In this document: piece after piece, positions 22,609 through 31,086 of the stretch
Layout of the letters: each line of letters opens with the position of its first letter
How positions within the stretch are numbered: position 1 is the stretch's first letter
Assembly (NCBI GenBank): GCA_900769075.1
Contig: CAAGFE010000073.1
Span: 1 to 37,643 of the forward strand
DNA from: Clostridia bacterium
GTDB taxonomy: Bacteria > Bacillota > Clostridia > Christensenellales > Aristaeellaceae
DNA length: 37,643 nucleotides
Direction: 5' to 3'
The notes under the pieces: model-generated
Told to the model about the DNA's origin: nothing
Seen by the model: the letters and a program-made list of their open reading frames with translations, nothing else
The model's database searches: none
Translations under genes and position numbers: made by a program

Positions 22609-23649
22609 ATGCTGCGCGAAACCAATGTTCAGCGACTGCACTGGGCAGACAAAACCATGAGCGTCATCCGCCAGGAGCAGCTGGAAGCCTGCGAGAAGCG
22701 CTTGGCCGCATTGCCGCAGAAAACCGTTTTTGAGCTGGCAAACGACATCAGCATCGAGGATATCTGGCAGTGCTCCTACGACGCGCAGGAGCACCCCCGG
22801 CTGGACAAGCTTCATACCCGCAAGGAGCTCCGGGCAAAGATTCTCAGCACCCTTGCCGCGGAGGCAGCCCTGCTCAGCGCCGAGGAGCATCAGCTGGTTG
22901 AACGGCTGATCACCCTGGGCGGTACGGCACAGCTGATCGACTGGGAAGAAACCGGCGCGGCAGAATCCCTGGTGCGGCGGCTTTGGTGCACCATCTCCCG
23001 CAGCGGCGGACACACCACGCTGCATATGCCCGGCGCATTGCTCACACCGCTGACGCTGGCCGTCACCAGCCACGCCCACCAGGAGCTGCGCGAAAACCTG
23101 ATGCGCCATGATTCCGTCATTCGGGGCATGCTGTATATTGGCGGTCTGCTTCACTACGAGGAGCCGCTGTATCACCTGATGACCGACGTGCTGAAGGACA
23201 CCTATGCCTGCGACCTGACCCTAGCGCTTCGGTATCTGCGCGCTTCCTACGATTACACCTACGACCGGAACGGTGACATGCTGCTGCTCCATCCCGGCCT
23301 GGCGGAGCCTGAACGGCTGATGGCGCTGCGTACCCCATCGGAATTCACGCTGGAACTGTCCGATGAAACCATGCGAGGCGCAGTGGAAGGCATGCTGCCC
23401 GAGGAGGAGCCCCTGTTTGAAAGGCTGTACGGGCTGTTCATCGGCGCAACGCGCCCGGAACTGACGCCGGACGGGGCTGCGGAGGATCTGCTGATGCTGG
23501 CCAAGCAGGGCGTTTCCCTGGGGGAAATGCAGGAGGTGCTCTCAACCCTGCTGAGCGTTCAGCCGACGGCGGAAATGCGTGCAGCCGTCACCCTCGTTCA
23601 CGCGCAAACACCGCGCTGGGGAATGATGCGCACGGCCATCATCCAGTAA
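22609..23649 (+). CDS. Unknown soluble protein, 346 aa
   Basis: I do not recognise a family. The protein has no signal peptide, membrane segment or cysteine motif. It reads as mostly helical, rich in Leu, Glu and Arg. An upstream in-frame ATG (22579) would leave only about a 12-nt leader, while AGGAGG (22599-22604) precedes the ATG at 22609, which is chosen. It is transcribed from a full-consensus promoter and is followed 17 nt later by the pseudouridine synthase gene, so the two are probably cotranscribed. A cytosolic role is inferred from composition only. Confidence 0.75.
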   Translation: MLRETNVQRLHWADKTMSVIRQEQLEACEKRLAALPQKTVFELANDISIEDIWQCSYDAQEHPRLDKLHTRKELRAKILSTLAAEAALLSAEEHQLVERLITLGGTAQLIDWEETGAAESLVRRLWCTISRSGGHTTLHMPGALLTPLTLAVTSHAHQELRENLMRHDSVIRGMLYIGGLLHYEEPLYHLMTDVLKDTYACDLTLALRYLRASYDYTYDRNGDMLLLHPGLAEPERLMALRTPSEFTLELSDETMRGAVEGMLPEEEPLFERLYGLFIGATRPELTPDGAAEDLLMLAKQGVSLGEMQEVLSTLLSVQPTAEMRAAVTLVHAQTPRWGMMRTAIIQ

Positions 23650-23666
23650 CCCCGGAGATTGAGTGC

Positions 23667-24533
23667 ATGAAATATGAGTTTTTGATTGACCCTGCAGCGG
23701 AAGGACAGCGCATCGACGCATGCATCCGCCGCTTTTTGCCGGAAGTCCCCCAGCGTACCGTTTCGCAGAGCTTCGCCCGGCGGGACGTGAAGCTGGATGG
23801 CAGGCGGGTCAGGCCCGACGTGCGGGTCAGCACGGGACAAAGGGTAGAATTGTTCTGCATGGAACAGGCCGCGCCCCCGGTGGATGTGGTCTACGAGGAT
23901 GCGGATGTGCTGCTGGTCAACAAGCGGGCGGGCATGAGCGTTGAACCGGACGAAAAGGGCGGTGTGACGCTGACCGAGCTGGCGATGAAGCACGTTTGCC
24001 GGAAGGATCCCGGCGCCTGGCCCCCCAAGGCTTGCCACCGGCTGGACAACCAGACCTGCGGGCTGGTGCTCTTTGCCAAGAACGCCCGGGCTGAGGGCAT
24101 TCTCACCAGGGCATTCAGGGAGCGCACGATGGACAAGCGATACATCTGCCTTGTCCGCGGCATGATGAAGCCCCCTGCCGCCACCTGCAAAGCCTATCTC
24201 CTCAAGGACGCCAGGGCTGCCCATGTCACCATTGTCGACGCGGCGGTGCCCGGCGCACGTCCGATCATCACCGAATACGAAACCATCGAATCCGGCCCTG
24301 TCAGCCGGCTGCTGGTGCATCTGGTGACGGGCCGAACCCATCAGATCCGTGCGCACATGGCCGCGCTGGGGCATCCGCTGCTGGGGGATGACGTTTACGG
24401 CGACCGGGCCTTCAACCGCCAGCAGAGGATGCAGGGCAAGCTGTGTCTGTGCGCCGCCAGGCTCACGCTGGAAACCGGCGGCGCCCTCCCCCAGCTGGAT
24501 GGCAGAACCTTCGAGATCGACTGTCCGTTCTGA
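23667..24533 (+). CDS. RluA-family pseudouridine synthase (RluD-like)
   Basis: A 288-residue protein with an N-terminal S4 RNA-binding domain (about 10-65) and an RluA-type pseudouridine synthase domain (about 75-270). The catalytic motif is ACHRLDNQTCG with Asp about 127. Other family pieces are VLLVNKRAGMSVEP, the TGRTHQIRAHMAALGHPLLGD-type motif (about 213-233), and KLCLCAARL near the end. Such enzymes isomerise uridines in 23S rRNA or tRNA; the target site cannot be read. It is the second gene of a two-gene unit and converges on the SPOR gene, with only 27 nt between stop codons and no clear terminator. Confidence 0.93.
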   Translation: MKYEFLIDPAAEGQRIDACIRRFLPEVPQRTVSQSFARRDVKLDGRRVRPDVRVSTGQRVELFCMEQAAPPVDVVYEDADVLLVNKRAGMSVEPDEKGGVTLTELAMKHVCRKDPGAWPPKACHRLDNQTCGLVLFAKNARAEGILTRAFRERTMDKRYICLVRGMMKPPAATCKAYLLKDARAAHVTIVDAAVPGARPIITEYETIESGPVSRLLVHLVTGRTHQIRAHMAALGHPLLGDDVYGDRAFNRQQRMQGKLCLCAARLTLETGGALPQLDGRTFEIDCPF

Positions 24534-24560
24534 TGCATCGGACAATGAATGCGTTTGCCT

Positions 24561-25394
24561 TTATTCTGCCGCCAATGCGCTGCGCCAGGCAATGATCTCA
24601 TCATACAGGCCCATGGCTTCCGCCTTCAGCGCCGCGGAAAGGGTCGTGGCATCCTCCGCATTCTGTACCCGCTGGCAGCGTGCGTCCCAGTTGGCTGTGA
24701 TGGTCATCATCCCCTTCAGCAGCGCCGGAACCGACTTGCCAAACCGGCTGCGCACGGTTTCCTCCCACAGGGTGATTTGCCCGTCCAGGGCGGTGACGGC
24801 GGATTTGGCTTCGGGGTTGGTGAGCTGAGCCGCATCCAGCGCCGTCGCGGTGTCCCGCAGCGTCGATGCGGTGGTGATGAGCAGGGTAAAGCCTGCTTCC
24901 ACCACGTCCAGCTGACCTTTTTTCCCGGTCAGGCGCATGCGCAGCTCAGGACATTTCCAGGGATAGAGGTAGGTGTCCACCCCCTGGCTCTGGGACAGAC
25001 GGGTGCGTACGGATGCCGCTTCCGCTTCGGCACCGTAGCAGGCGATGAATACCCGCCACTTCGCGCCATCCTCCACCACGGTGCCCGGTGCGCCCCGCCT
25101 GGTATATGCTTCCGCCTTCTGGACGGCGGCCTCCCGGGTGGAAAAAACGCCGGTCTGGATGGCATACCAGGTTTCCTCCGCCAGAGTTACCTCCCGGCTT
25201 TCCACCGTCTGGTCATAGGCGGAGGTCAGGGGGGTGGGGGTCGGGGCGGCTATCAGCTCCGAGATGAACCCCCTGGGCATGCGGAACACCGCCAGCAGAA
25301 TCGCCGCCAGCAAAAGGAGAAGCAGCACTATCCCCCGGAACACCCGCGCCCGATGTTGCCTACGCTTATACATCCGCGTTTCCACCCGTCCCAT
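24561..25394 (-). CDS. SPOR-domain membrane protein
   Basis: A 277-residue protein with a basic N-terminus, one transmembrane helix (about 20-40) and a Pro/Thr-rich linker. A SPOR domain lies at about 72-145 (WYAIQTGVFSTREAAVQKAE, then WRVFIACYGAEAEAASVRTRL). SPOR domains bind denuded glycan strands, often at septa or during sporulation. The remaining C-terminal part (about 160-277) is helical and of unknown role. A good ribosome site (AAGGAGG, 7 nt before ATG) fixes the start. It is transcribed alone, divergently from rubredoxin. TTGACA (25445-25450, minus) is a plausible -35, but the -10 is poor. Confidence 0.85.
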   Translation of the reverse strand: MGRVETRMYKRRQHRARVFRGIVLLLLLLAAILLAVFRMPRGFISELIAAPTPTPLTSAYDQTVESREVTLAEETWYAIQTGVFSTREAAVQKAEAYTRRGAPGTVVEDGAKWRVFIACYGAEAEAASVRTRLSQSQGVDTYLYPWKCPELRMRLTGKKGQLDVVEAGFTLLITTASTLRDTATALDAAQLTNPEAKSAVTALDGQITLWEETVRSRFGKSVPALLKGMMTITANWDARCQRVQNAEDATTLSAALKAEAMGLYDEIIAWRSALAAE

Positions 25395-25478
25395 GTTCGT
25401 CCCTCCTTGTACTGGTCAAGGATATGGGCAAAAAATTTGGCTTATGTCAATATTTTTGTGTTTCATTCTGCCAAAGTG

Positions 25479-25487
25479 TGGTATAAT
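25479..25487 (+). promoter_or_regulatory. Extended -10 promoter of rubredoxin
   Basis: TGGTATAAT (25479-25487) is a perfect extended -10 about 30 nt before the rubredoxin start. No good -35 is present at 17 nt, as at several other promoters here. Confidence 0.75.
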
Positions 25488-25518
25488 ATCTACATCCCAA
25501 GAAAGTGAGGTATTTCCT

Positions 25519-25674
25519 ATGAAGTATGTTTGTGACGTGTGCGGCTGGGTTTACGACGAGGCGGAGGGCTACCCCGAGGGCGGCATTGCTCCCGGCACCA
25601 AGTTTGAGGATCTGCCCGCGGATTTCGAGTGCCCCCTGTGCGGCGTGGGCAAGGATCAGTTCAGCGAGGAGTAA
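25519..25674 (+). CDS. Rubredoxin
   Basis: A 51-residue rubredoxin, a small iron-sulfur-free Fe(Cys)4 electron carrier. The ligands are CDVC (Cys5, Cys8) and CPLC (Cys37, Cys40), with the typical YVCDVCGWVYDEAEG start and the acidic core. The TATTTCCT before the ATG follows GTGAGGT as ribosome site. It ends 6 nt before the flavodiiron gene and is its likely electron donor for reducing oxygen or nitric oxide in an anaerobe. Confidence 0.97.
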   Translation: MKYVCDVCGWVYDEAEGYPEGGIAPGTKFEDLPADFECPLCGVGKDQFSEE

Positions 25675-25680
25675 GGTTTC

Positions 25681-26832
25681 ATGAGGGTAACAGATGATGT
25701 CCGCTACGTCGGCGTCAACGATCATGCGCTTGACCTGTTTGAAGGCCTTTATCACATTCCGAACGGCGTTGCGTATAATTCGTACATGATCATGGACGAA
25801 AAGGTCACCGTGCTGGATGCGGTGGACGCGCATTTCGGCGAGGCCTGGCTGGACAATGTCCGCCGCGAGCTGGGGGATCGTCAGCCGGACTATCTGGTGG
25901 TGCACCACATGGAGCCCGACCATTCCGCGTCCGTGGCGCTGTTCATGCGGGCCTTCCCCCAAGCGGTGGTGGTCGCTTCCGCCAAGGCATTCCCGATGAT
26001 GAAGGCCTTTTTCGGGGAGGACTTCGCCGCGCGCCGCCTGATTGTCAAGGAGGGCGATCGCCTGGCCCTGGGCAAGCACACGCTCCAGTTTCTGAGCGCG
26101 CCGATGGTTCACTGGCCCGAGGTCATCATGAGCTATGACCTTGAGGATCATACGCTCTACTCGGCGGACGGCTTCGGCAAATTTGGCGCGCTGGACGCAG
26201 AGGAACCCTGGGCGGACGAGGCGCGCAGGTACTACTTCGGCATCGTGGGCAAGTATGGCGCACAGGTGCAGTCCGTGCTGAAGAAGGCAGCTGCGCTGGA
26301 CATCCGCGCTATCTGCCCGCTGCATGGGCCCGTGCTTCAGGGGGATGACCTGGCTGAGGCGCTGCGGCTCTACGGCCTCTGGTCCTCCTATCAGGCGGAA
26401 AAGAAAGCCGTGATGATCGCCTACACATCGGTGTACGGCAACACGCGCCGCGCTGCCCAAATGCTTGCTGAGACTCTGCAGGCCAAAGAGGTCGAGGTGA
26501 CACTGACGGATCTGGGACGGGATGATCTCTCCCAGGCAGTGGCGGACGCCTTCCGCTGCGACCGGCTGGTGCTTGCCTCCACAACCTACAACGCGGACGT
26601 TTTTCCGCCGATGAAGCAATTCCTGCACTGGCTGGTCGAACGGGGCTACCGCGGCCGCCGGGTTGGCCTGATCGAGAACGGCTCCTGGGCGCCCATGGCT
26701 GCCAAGGTCATGCGCGGTATGCTGGAAGGCTGCAAGGAACTGACCATCCTTGAGCCGGTGGTGACCATCACCTCCGCGCTCCAGGCGAACAGTACCGTTC
26801 AGCTTGAAAAGCTGGCGGAAGCACTGCTGTAA
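25681..26832 (+). CDS. Flavodiiron protein (class A, FprA-like)
   Basis: A 383-residue flavodiiron protein with a metallo-beta-lactamase domain (1-245) and a flavodoxin domain (about 253-383, IAYTSVYGNTRRAA binding FMN). All di-iron ligands seem present: HMEPDH (about 81-86), the His in MVHWPE, the Asp in YSADGFGKFG and the His in CPLHGPV. It reduces O2 to water and/or NO to N2O in the cytosol, a detoxification step of anaerobes. It follows rubredoxin directly (AGGAGTAAGG as ribosome site overlapping the rubredoxin end), a common functional pair. Confidence 0.95.
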   Translation: MRVTDDVRYVGVNDHALDLFEGLYHIPNGVAYNSYMIMDEKVTVLDAVDAHFGEAWLDNVRRELGDRQPDYLVVHHMEPDHSASVALFMRAFPQAVVVASAKAFPMMKAFFGEDFAARRLIVKEGDRLALGKHTLQFLSAPMVHWPEVIMSYDLEDHTLYSADGFGKFGALDAEEPWADEARRYYFGIVGKYGAQVQSVLKKAAALDIRAICPLHGPVLQGDDLAEALRLYGLWSSYQAEKKAVMIAYTSVYGNTRRAAQMLAETLQAKEVEVTLTDLGRDDLSQAVADAFRCDRLVLASTTYNADVFPPMKQFLHWLVERGYRGRRVGLIENGSWAPMAAKVMRGMLEGCKELTILEPVVTITSALQANSTVQLEKLAEALL

Positions 26833-26844
26833 TACCAATCCTCC

Positions 26845-26865
26845 CCCGCCTTCGGGCGGGTTTTT
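26845..26865 (+). terminator. Terminator of the rubredoxin-flavodiiron unit
   Basis: CCCGCC, TTCG loop, GGCGGG and then five T (26861-26865): a compact intrinsic terminator 12 nt past the stop codon. Confidence 0.92.
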
Positions 26866-26937
26866 CTGTACCTACAGGAACGGTCTTCTGCTATTGGGCT
26901 GCTTTCAGCGAAATATTGTGTTTCCGTCATTTCGTAG

Positions 26938-26967
26938 ATGACAGATTCACCCCTGATATGGTATACT
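26938..26967 (+). promoter_or_regulatory. Promoter of the DUF6062 gene
   Basis: ATGACA (26938-26943), 18-nt spacer, TATACT (26962-26967) with TGG before the -10. Confidence 0.75.
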
Positions 26968-27012
26968 GGTTGTAACAACCTTTGGCATTTTTCACGAAGG
27001 GACGTGTATTGC

Positions 27013-27792
27013 ATGAAGTACCATATCGACACCATTCCCGTGTGGGACGCCATCAAGCTGGACGGAGAATGCTTCCTTTGCGCCCTCAAGCGCAAGACGG
27101 AGCTGGGCGAGGTGGATCATTATCTGGGCGCATCCGTGATGGAGCCCGATACCCGCATCCAGGTGAACAAGAAGGGCTTTTGCTGCCATCATCAGCGGAT
27201 GCTGTACGCCATCGACAACCGTTTGGGCCATGCGCTGCTGCTGGAAAGCCATGTTTCGGAGACCCGCGAGCGATTGGCCCACGCAGTGAAACAGGTGAAA
27301 TCCGCCGCGAAGGGCGCCTCCGGGGCGTCCCTGAAGGACAGGCTGACCGGCAAGGCCCCCGGCGCTGCCCAACAGATGGAGAACGCTGCCGCCGCGCTGG
27401 AAGCGCTGACCAAATCCTGCATTGTCTGCGATTCCATCGAAGAAAACATGGGCCGTTACCTGCACACCTTCTTCCACCTGTACCAGAACGATACCGAGTT
27501 TCGCAAAAAGTTTGAAGGCTCCAAGGGCATGTGCATCCCCCATGCGGCGGAGCTGCTGCGCATGGCTGCCGGCGAGCTGCCCGCCAAGGCGCTGCCGGAA
27601 TTCGCCGAAACCGTGTGCCGGCTGGAAACCGAGGCCTTTGACCGCATGCAGGAGGATGTATCCTGGTTCTGCCGGAAGTTTGACTACCGCAACTATGACG
27701 AACCCTGGTACAACAGCCGCGACGCGGTGGAACGCACCGTCAACAAGCTGCGCGGCTGGTGCGTCGGCACGGAGCCGAACCCCAAGGAATGA
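27013..27792 (+). CDS. DUF6062-like protein with paired CxxC / CxxH motifs
   Basis: A 259-residue soluble protein that I match from memory to DUF6062, a family of unknown function in Firmicutes. Two similar halves each carry a CxxC followed by a Cys/His pair: ECFLCAL (20-23) with GFCCHHQRML, then SCIVCDSI with KGMCIPHAAELL. This suggests two zinc (or other metal) sites. A helical, alanine/lysine-rich linker lies between. The frame is open upstream to 26938, but the promoter at 26938-26967 and GAAGGGA (26996-27002) support the ATG at 27013. It is monocistronic, between a promoter and a terminator. Confidence 0.78.
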   Translation: MKYHIDTIPVWDAIKLDGECFLCALKRKTELGEVDHYLGASVMEPDTRIQVNKKGFCCHHQRMLYAIDNRLGHALLLESHVSETRERLAHAVKQVKSAAKGASGASLKDRLTGKAPGAAQQMENAAAALEALTKSCIVCDSIEENMGRYLHTFFHLYQNDTEFRKKFEGSKGMCIPHAAELLRMAAGELPAKALPEFAETVCRLETEAFDRMQEDVSWFCRKFDYRNYDEPWYNSRDAVERTVNKLRGWCVGTEPNPKE

Positions 27793-27817
27793 TTGCACAG
27801 CCCCTTTCATCCATCAG

Positions 27818-27854
27818 AAAAGCCGTGTTTCCAGCACTCGGAAGCACGGCTTTT
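27818..27854. terminator. Bidirectional terminator
   Basis: AAAAGCCGTG (27818-27827) pairs with CACGGCTTTT (27845-27854), extended inside by TTCC/GGAA. The A- and T-runs at the ends make it work in both directions, serving the DUF6062 gene (+) and the ktrBA-esterase-VOC unit (-). Confidence 0.9.
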
Positions 27855-27868
27855 CATTGTCGCATCGT

Positions 27869-28201
27869 TTATATGGAGATCCACCAGCAAACGCCATATT
27901 TGTCAATGATGGTGGCGCAGCATCTGCTCCAGGGGAGCTCATGGATTTCCTCCTGCACCATCTCGAACACAGTGAATATCATAGCTTTTCACTTGTTCTT
28001 GTGTACGATTCGGATATCGCAGGGATTCTTCGCTTCCGCCAGGGCCAGAAAGCCATCTCCGCCCACCGACAGCTCGCAGTGCTCGTAGGCCGTGCCCTTC
28101 TCATTGAGAAACGCACGGGTAATCTCTGCGCCGAACGCATCGCAATACACCCGGGCCGCCTCAAAGCCGTTTGTCACAAATACCTGCGTATCGTTCTTCA
28201 T
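27869..28201 (-). pseudogene. Decayed VOC-family (glyoxalase-like) gene
   Basis: The frame from the ATG at 28201 encodes 70 residues resembling the N-terminal half of VOC (glyoxalase/bleomycin-resistance) proteins: VFVTNGFEAARVYCDAFGAE and YEHCELSVGGDGFLALAEA. A TGA at 27989-27991 interrupts it. In the same frame the homology resumes at once, KAMIFTVFEM, then ELPWSRCCATIIDKYGVCWW, ending in TAA at 27869-27871. In relatives I recall, a Trp stands at the stop position (TGG to TGA is a single change). About 20 codons also seem missing between VFEM and the ELPWS block. So there is one nonsense change and one in-frame deletion. Its ATG overlaps the upstream esterase stop by 4 nt, so it was once translated as part of that operon. 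Confidence 0.78.
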
Positions 28202-28998
28202 GGACGCGCTTCTCCTTGCATCTCCGCCCGGCGGAAATGCTCCGCGATGGCGGCGGCGATGCGTTTCGATTCAGCGGAAATGGTGCACACATGGGGCACC
28301 TGATCCAGCCAGAGCACGCCCTTCCGTTCGCTGGACACCCCCTGGAGGATGACCTCCGCGCTGCCCGGGACGATGGTGGTATCCCCGTGGCTCTGCACCA
28401 CGAGAATCGGGCAGGTCACGGCATGGAGATCCTGGCGGGCCAGGCGGATCAGCTTGTGCAGATGGCGGGCGCTGCGACTCGGGAAGCCCTGGTAGCCATA
28501 ATCATAGCCGCTGTCCAGCGGGCTGTCCCCTTCCTTGCGGGGTTTCCACCAGACGGTTTTCATGAAGGGACTGGCCAGTGTCGCCAGCCACAGGGGCGAT
28601 TGCGTGCCCATGGGGGCGGAGATCGGCGCGATGGCGGTCGGCTGCATTTCCTCACCGATGATCAGCGTCAGGCAGCCGCCCATGCTCAGCCCGGCCACGC
28701 TGACAAAATCGCACTGGGCCTTCAGACGCATGAAGGCGTCCTTGGCGGCGTTCAGCCAGTCCTCCCAGGTATAGCGGGCCATATCGTCCAGGTCCGTGGC
28801 ATGGCCCGGCAGGTTGATCCCCATCACGGTGAACCCCCGGGCATGCAGCTCCTGGGCAATCGGGCGCATGTGGGCGATCGAACCAGCAAAGCCGTGGATC
28901 AGCAGCACGCCGTGGTGCTTGCCGTTTCGCTTCGTTCCTTCCCACAAAAAGGGCTGACAGACTTCATCCGTGAAATTCCGCTCCGATCTTCTTTCCAT
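28198..28998 (-). CDS. Alpha/beta-hydrolase (carboxylesterase Est30/monoglyceride-lipase-like)
   Basis: A 266-residue serine hydrolase with no signal peptide. The oxyanion-hole region is LLIHGFAGS (about 32-40), the nucleophile elbow GLSMGG (Ser105), the acid in QSHGDTTI (Asp206) and the catalytic His in QVPHVCT (His236), so the triad is complete. Layout and length match cytosolic carboxylesterases such as Est30/YvaK, or monoacylglycerol lipases; the natural substrate is unknown. It starts 14 nt after ktrA and is probably cotranscribed with it. The ribosome site is weak (GGGGGC). Confidence 0.88.
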   Translation of the reverse strand: MERRSERNFTDEVCQPFLWEGTKRNGKHHGVLLIHGFAGSIAHMRPIAQELHARGFTVMGINLPGHATDLDDMARYTWEDWLNAAKDAFMRLKAQCDFVSVAGLSMGGCLTLIIGEEMQPTAIAPISAPMGTQSPLWLATLASPFMKTVWWKPRKEGDSPLDSGYDYGYQGFPSRSARHLHKLIRLARQDLHAVTCPILVVQSHGDTTIVPGSAEVILQGVSSERKGVLWLDQVPHVCTISAESKRIAAAIAEHFRRAEMQGEARP

Positions 28999-29012
28999 CG
29001 ATGATGCCCCCG

Positions 29013-29666
29013 TCAGTTGATTGCGTCAATATCCCCCTGCTTGCCCATGACCAGCAGCACATCGCCCACATGAAGCCGGGATTCCGCGCCGGGCGAGGCG
29101 ATGAATTCCTTGCCCCGGCGGATACCGACGATGAACAGGCCGTATTTCGGGCGGACGCGCAGCTCCATCAGCGTCTTGTCGCACCAGTCATCGGGCGTGG
29201 ATATCTCGGCAATGCGGTAATCCGCAGCAAGCTCCATCATATCGAGAATGCCGGGGGCGTCCAGGGAACGCGCCACCCGCTGGCCCATGTCCTGCTCGGG
29301 GAAAACCACCTGGTCCGCGCCGACCTTCCGCAGGATTTTGGCGTGGAGCTCATCCTCCGCCTTGGCAATGACCATGGGCACGCCGGCCTCCTTGCAGAGC
29401 ACCGTGACCAGGATGCTGTCGCGGCTGCTGGAGCCGATGCAGATCACGGCGGCATCAAAATCGCTGATCCCCAGCTCGTGAAGGGTATCCTCATCTGTGG
29501 CATCCGCCTGCACCGCCTGGGTGACATAGGGCGTGACCCGCTCGACATTCTCCTCCTGGCTGTCCACTGCCAGCACCTCGTGGCCCAGCTGCACCAGGCT
29601 CGTCGCCACGCTGCGTCCAAACCGGCCCAGCCCAATCACAATAAACTGCTTCTTCTGCTTCTTCAT
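29013..29666 (-). CDS. ktrA: Potassium-channel gating subunit KtrA/TrkA
   Basis: A 217-residue RCK protein with a Rossmann RCK_N domain (about 7-130; nucleotide-binding GLGRFGRSVA at 13-22 and the acidic AVDSQEE at the end of beta 2). An RCK_C domain follows (about 140-217, LRVRPKYGLFIVGIRRG). It forms the cytosolic ring that opens and closes KtrB in response to ATP/ADP, and in some species c-di-AMP binds the RCK_C domain. It lies 12 nt downstream of ktrB, the usual pair. Confidence 0.94.
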   Translation of the reverse strand: MKKQKKQFIVIGLGRFGRSVATSLVQLGHEVLAVDSQEENVERVTPYVTQAVQADATDEDTLHELGISDFDAAVICIGSSSRDSILVTVLCKEAGVPMVIAKAEDELHAKILRKVGADQVVFPEQDMGQRVARSLDAPGILDMMELAADYRIAEISTPDDWCDKTLMELRVRPKYGLFIVGIRRGKEFIASPGAESRLHVGDVLLVMGKQGDIDAIN

Positions 29667-29678
29667 CTGGATTCCCCT

Positions 29679-31052
29679 TTACCCTATGGTGATCGTTTCC
29701 TCCGGATACCGGATTTTCGTTTTTGTCCTTCCCTGGCGGCTGGCGAGGGCCAGCGCCATGGTGAGCGGGCCAATGCGGCCGATATACATCAGCGGCACCA
29801 GCACGCAGTGGCTCAGCGGCTTCAGATTCGGCGTGCCGATGCTGCTCACGCCCACCGTCGCCAGGGCGGAGGTGGTCTCAAAGAGCAGGTCGAGCATGCT
29901 GTAGGCATCGCCCTCGATCAAGCTGAGGGCGATCGTCCCGCCCAGCAGGATCAGGATGTAGAACACGACGATGGCCAGCGCCCGCCGCACCAGCTGAACG
30001 GGGATACGTCGTTTTGCGGCGGTGATGTCCTCCTCGCCCCGCAGGACGGACAGCACCGTCAGCAGCAGCACGGCGATGGTCGTGACCTTCACGCCGCCGC
30101 CCGTCGATGCGCTGGACGCGCCGACGAACATCAGCAGCACACTCACCAGCTTGGAGCTGTCATGCATCTGATCCAGCGGGATGGAGTTAAATCCCGCCGT
30201 ACGCATGGTGACCGATTGGAAGAAGGCATTCAGCAGCTTTTCCCCCGCGTTCATGCCTGCGTCCAGGGTTTCCGGGCGCGACCATTCCACCAGGGCGAAG
30301 AACAGCGTGCCGACCGCCAGGAGCGCACCGGTCAGCACCAGCACGATGCGGGTATGCAGCGTGAACTGACTGAAGCGGAAGCGCTGGTGCATCACATCCA
30401 GCATGACGGCAAAGCCGATGCCGCCCAGGATGATCAGCGCCGAAACCGTGAGCAGCACCACCGGATCGTGGGCAAAGACCGTCAGGCTGCGGAAGCCGCC
30501 AAAGAGGTCGAAACCCGCATTGCAAAACGCGCTCACCGCATGCCACAGGCTGTACCAGATTCCCTTGCCCCAATCATACAGGGGGACAAAGCGCGTCGCC
30601 AGGATCACCGCGCCAATGCCCTCGATGCCCAGCGCCAGCAAGCCATACCAGCCCGTCAGCTGGACAAGGCCATAGAGGGTTGTGGCATTCATGGATTCGC
30701 GGATCAGAACCCGATCCTGCAGGGTGATCCGCCTTCCCACCGCCGCCATGATCAGCGTGGTGAAGATCATGAAGCCCAGGCCGCCCACCTGGATCAGGCA
30801 CAGAAGCACGATCTGCCCGAAGAGCGAGAAGGTGGTTCCCGTATCCACCGTGACAAGGCCGGTGACACATACCGCGCTTGCGGAGGTGAACAGGCCATTG
30901 TTCAGGCCGATGGATTTGCCGCTCGCCGAGGCGACCGGCAGCGACAGCAGGATCGCGCCCAGGGCGATCACCACCAGGAAGCCCAGCGCCATCACGCGCT
31001 CCGGCTGGATGCTTCGCTGCATCAGCCCGCGATCCTTCGTTTCACTCTGCAT
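29679..31052 (-). CDS. ktrB: Potassium uptake transmembrane subunit KtrB/TrkH
   Basis: A 457-residue potassium transporter with the four-repeat channel fold. The four filter loops can be picked out: AVCVTGLVT, SAFCNAGFD, VTMRTAGFNS and TSALATVGVS, each with the central Gly. It imports K+ across the cell membrane, gated by KtrA. The same frame is open far upstream, but AAAGGAG (31061-31067 on the minus strand), 8 nt before the ATG at 31052, and the promoter at 31087-31115 set the start. The first ~15 residues are charged and cytosolic. Confidence 0.94.
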   Translation of the reverse strand: MQSETKDRGLMQRSIQPERVMALGFLVVIALGAILLSLPVASASGKSIGLNNGLFTSASAVCVTGLVTVDTGTTFSLFGQIVLLCLIQVGGLGFMIFTTLIMAAVGRRITLQDRVLIRESMNATTLYGLVQLTGWYGLLALGIEGIGAVILATRFVPLYDWGKGIWYSLWHAVSAFCNAGFDLFGGFRSLTVFAHDPVVLLTVSALIILGGIGFAVMLDVMHQRFRFSQFTLHTRIVLVLTGALLAVGTLFFALVEWSRPETLDAGMNAGEKLLNAFFQSVTMRTAGFNSIPLDQMHDSSKLVSVLLMFVGASSASTGGGVKVTTIAVLLLTVLSVLRGEEDITAAKRRIPVQLVRRALAIVVFYILILLGGTIALSLIEGDAYSMLDLLFETTSALATVGVSSIGTPNLKPLSHCVLVPLMYIGRIGPLTMALALASRQGRTKTKIRYPEETITIG

Positions 31053-31086
31053 CACCGCAGCTCCTTTGTTTATGAAATACCCATAT

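Noticed and set aside
25422..25450. Full sigma-A promoter for the SPOR-domain gene
   Set aside because: TTGACA is present at 25445-25450 on the minus strand, but no acceptable -10 occurs at 16-18 nt, so only the -35 is mentioned.
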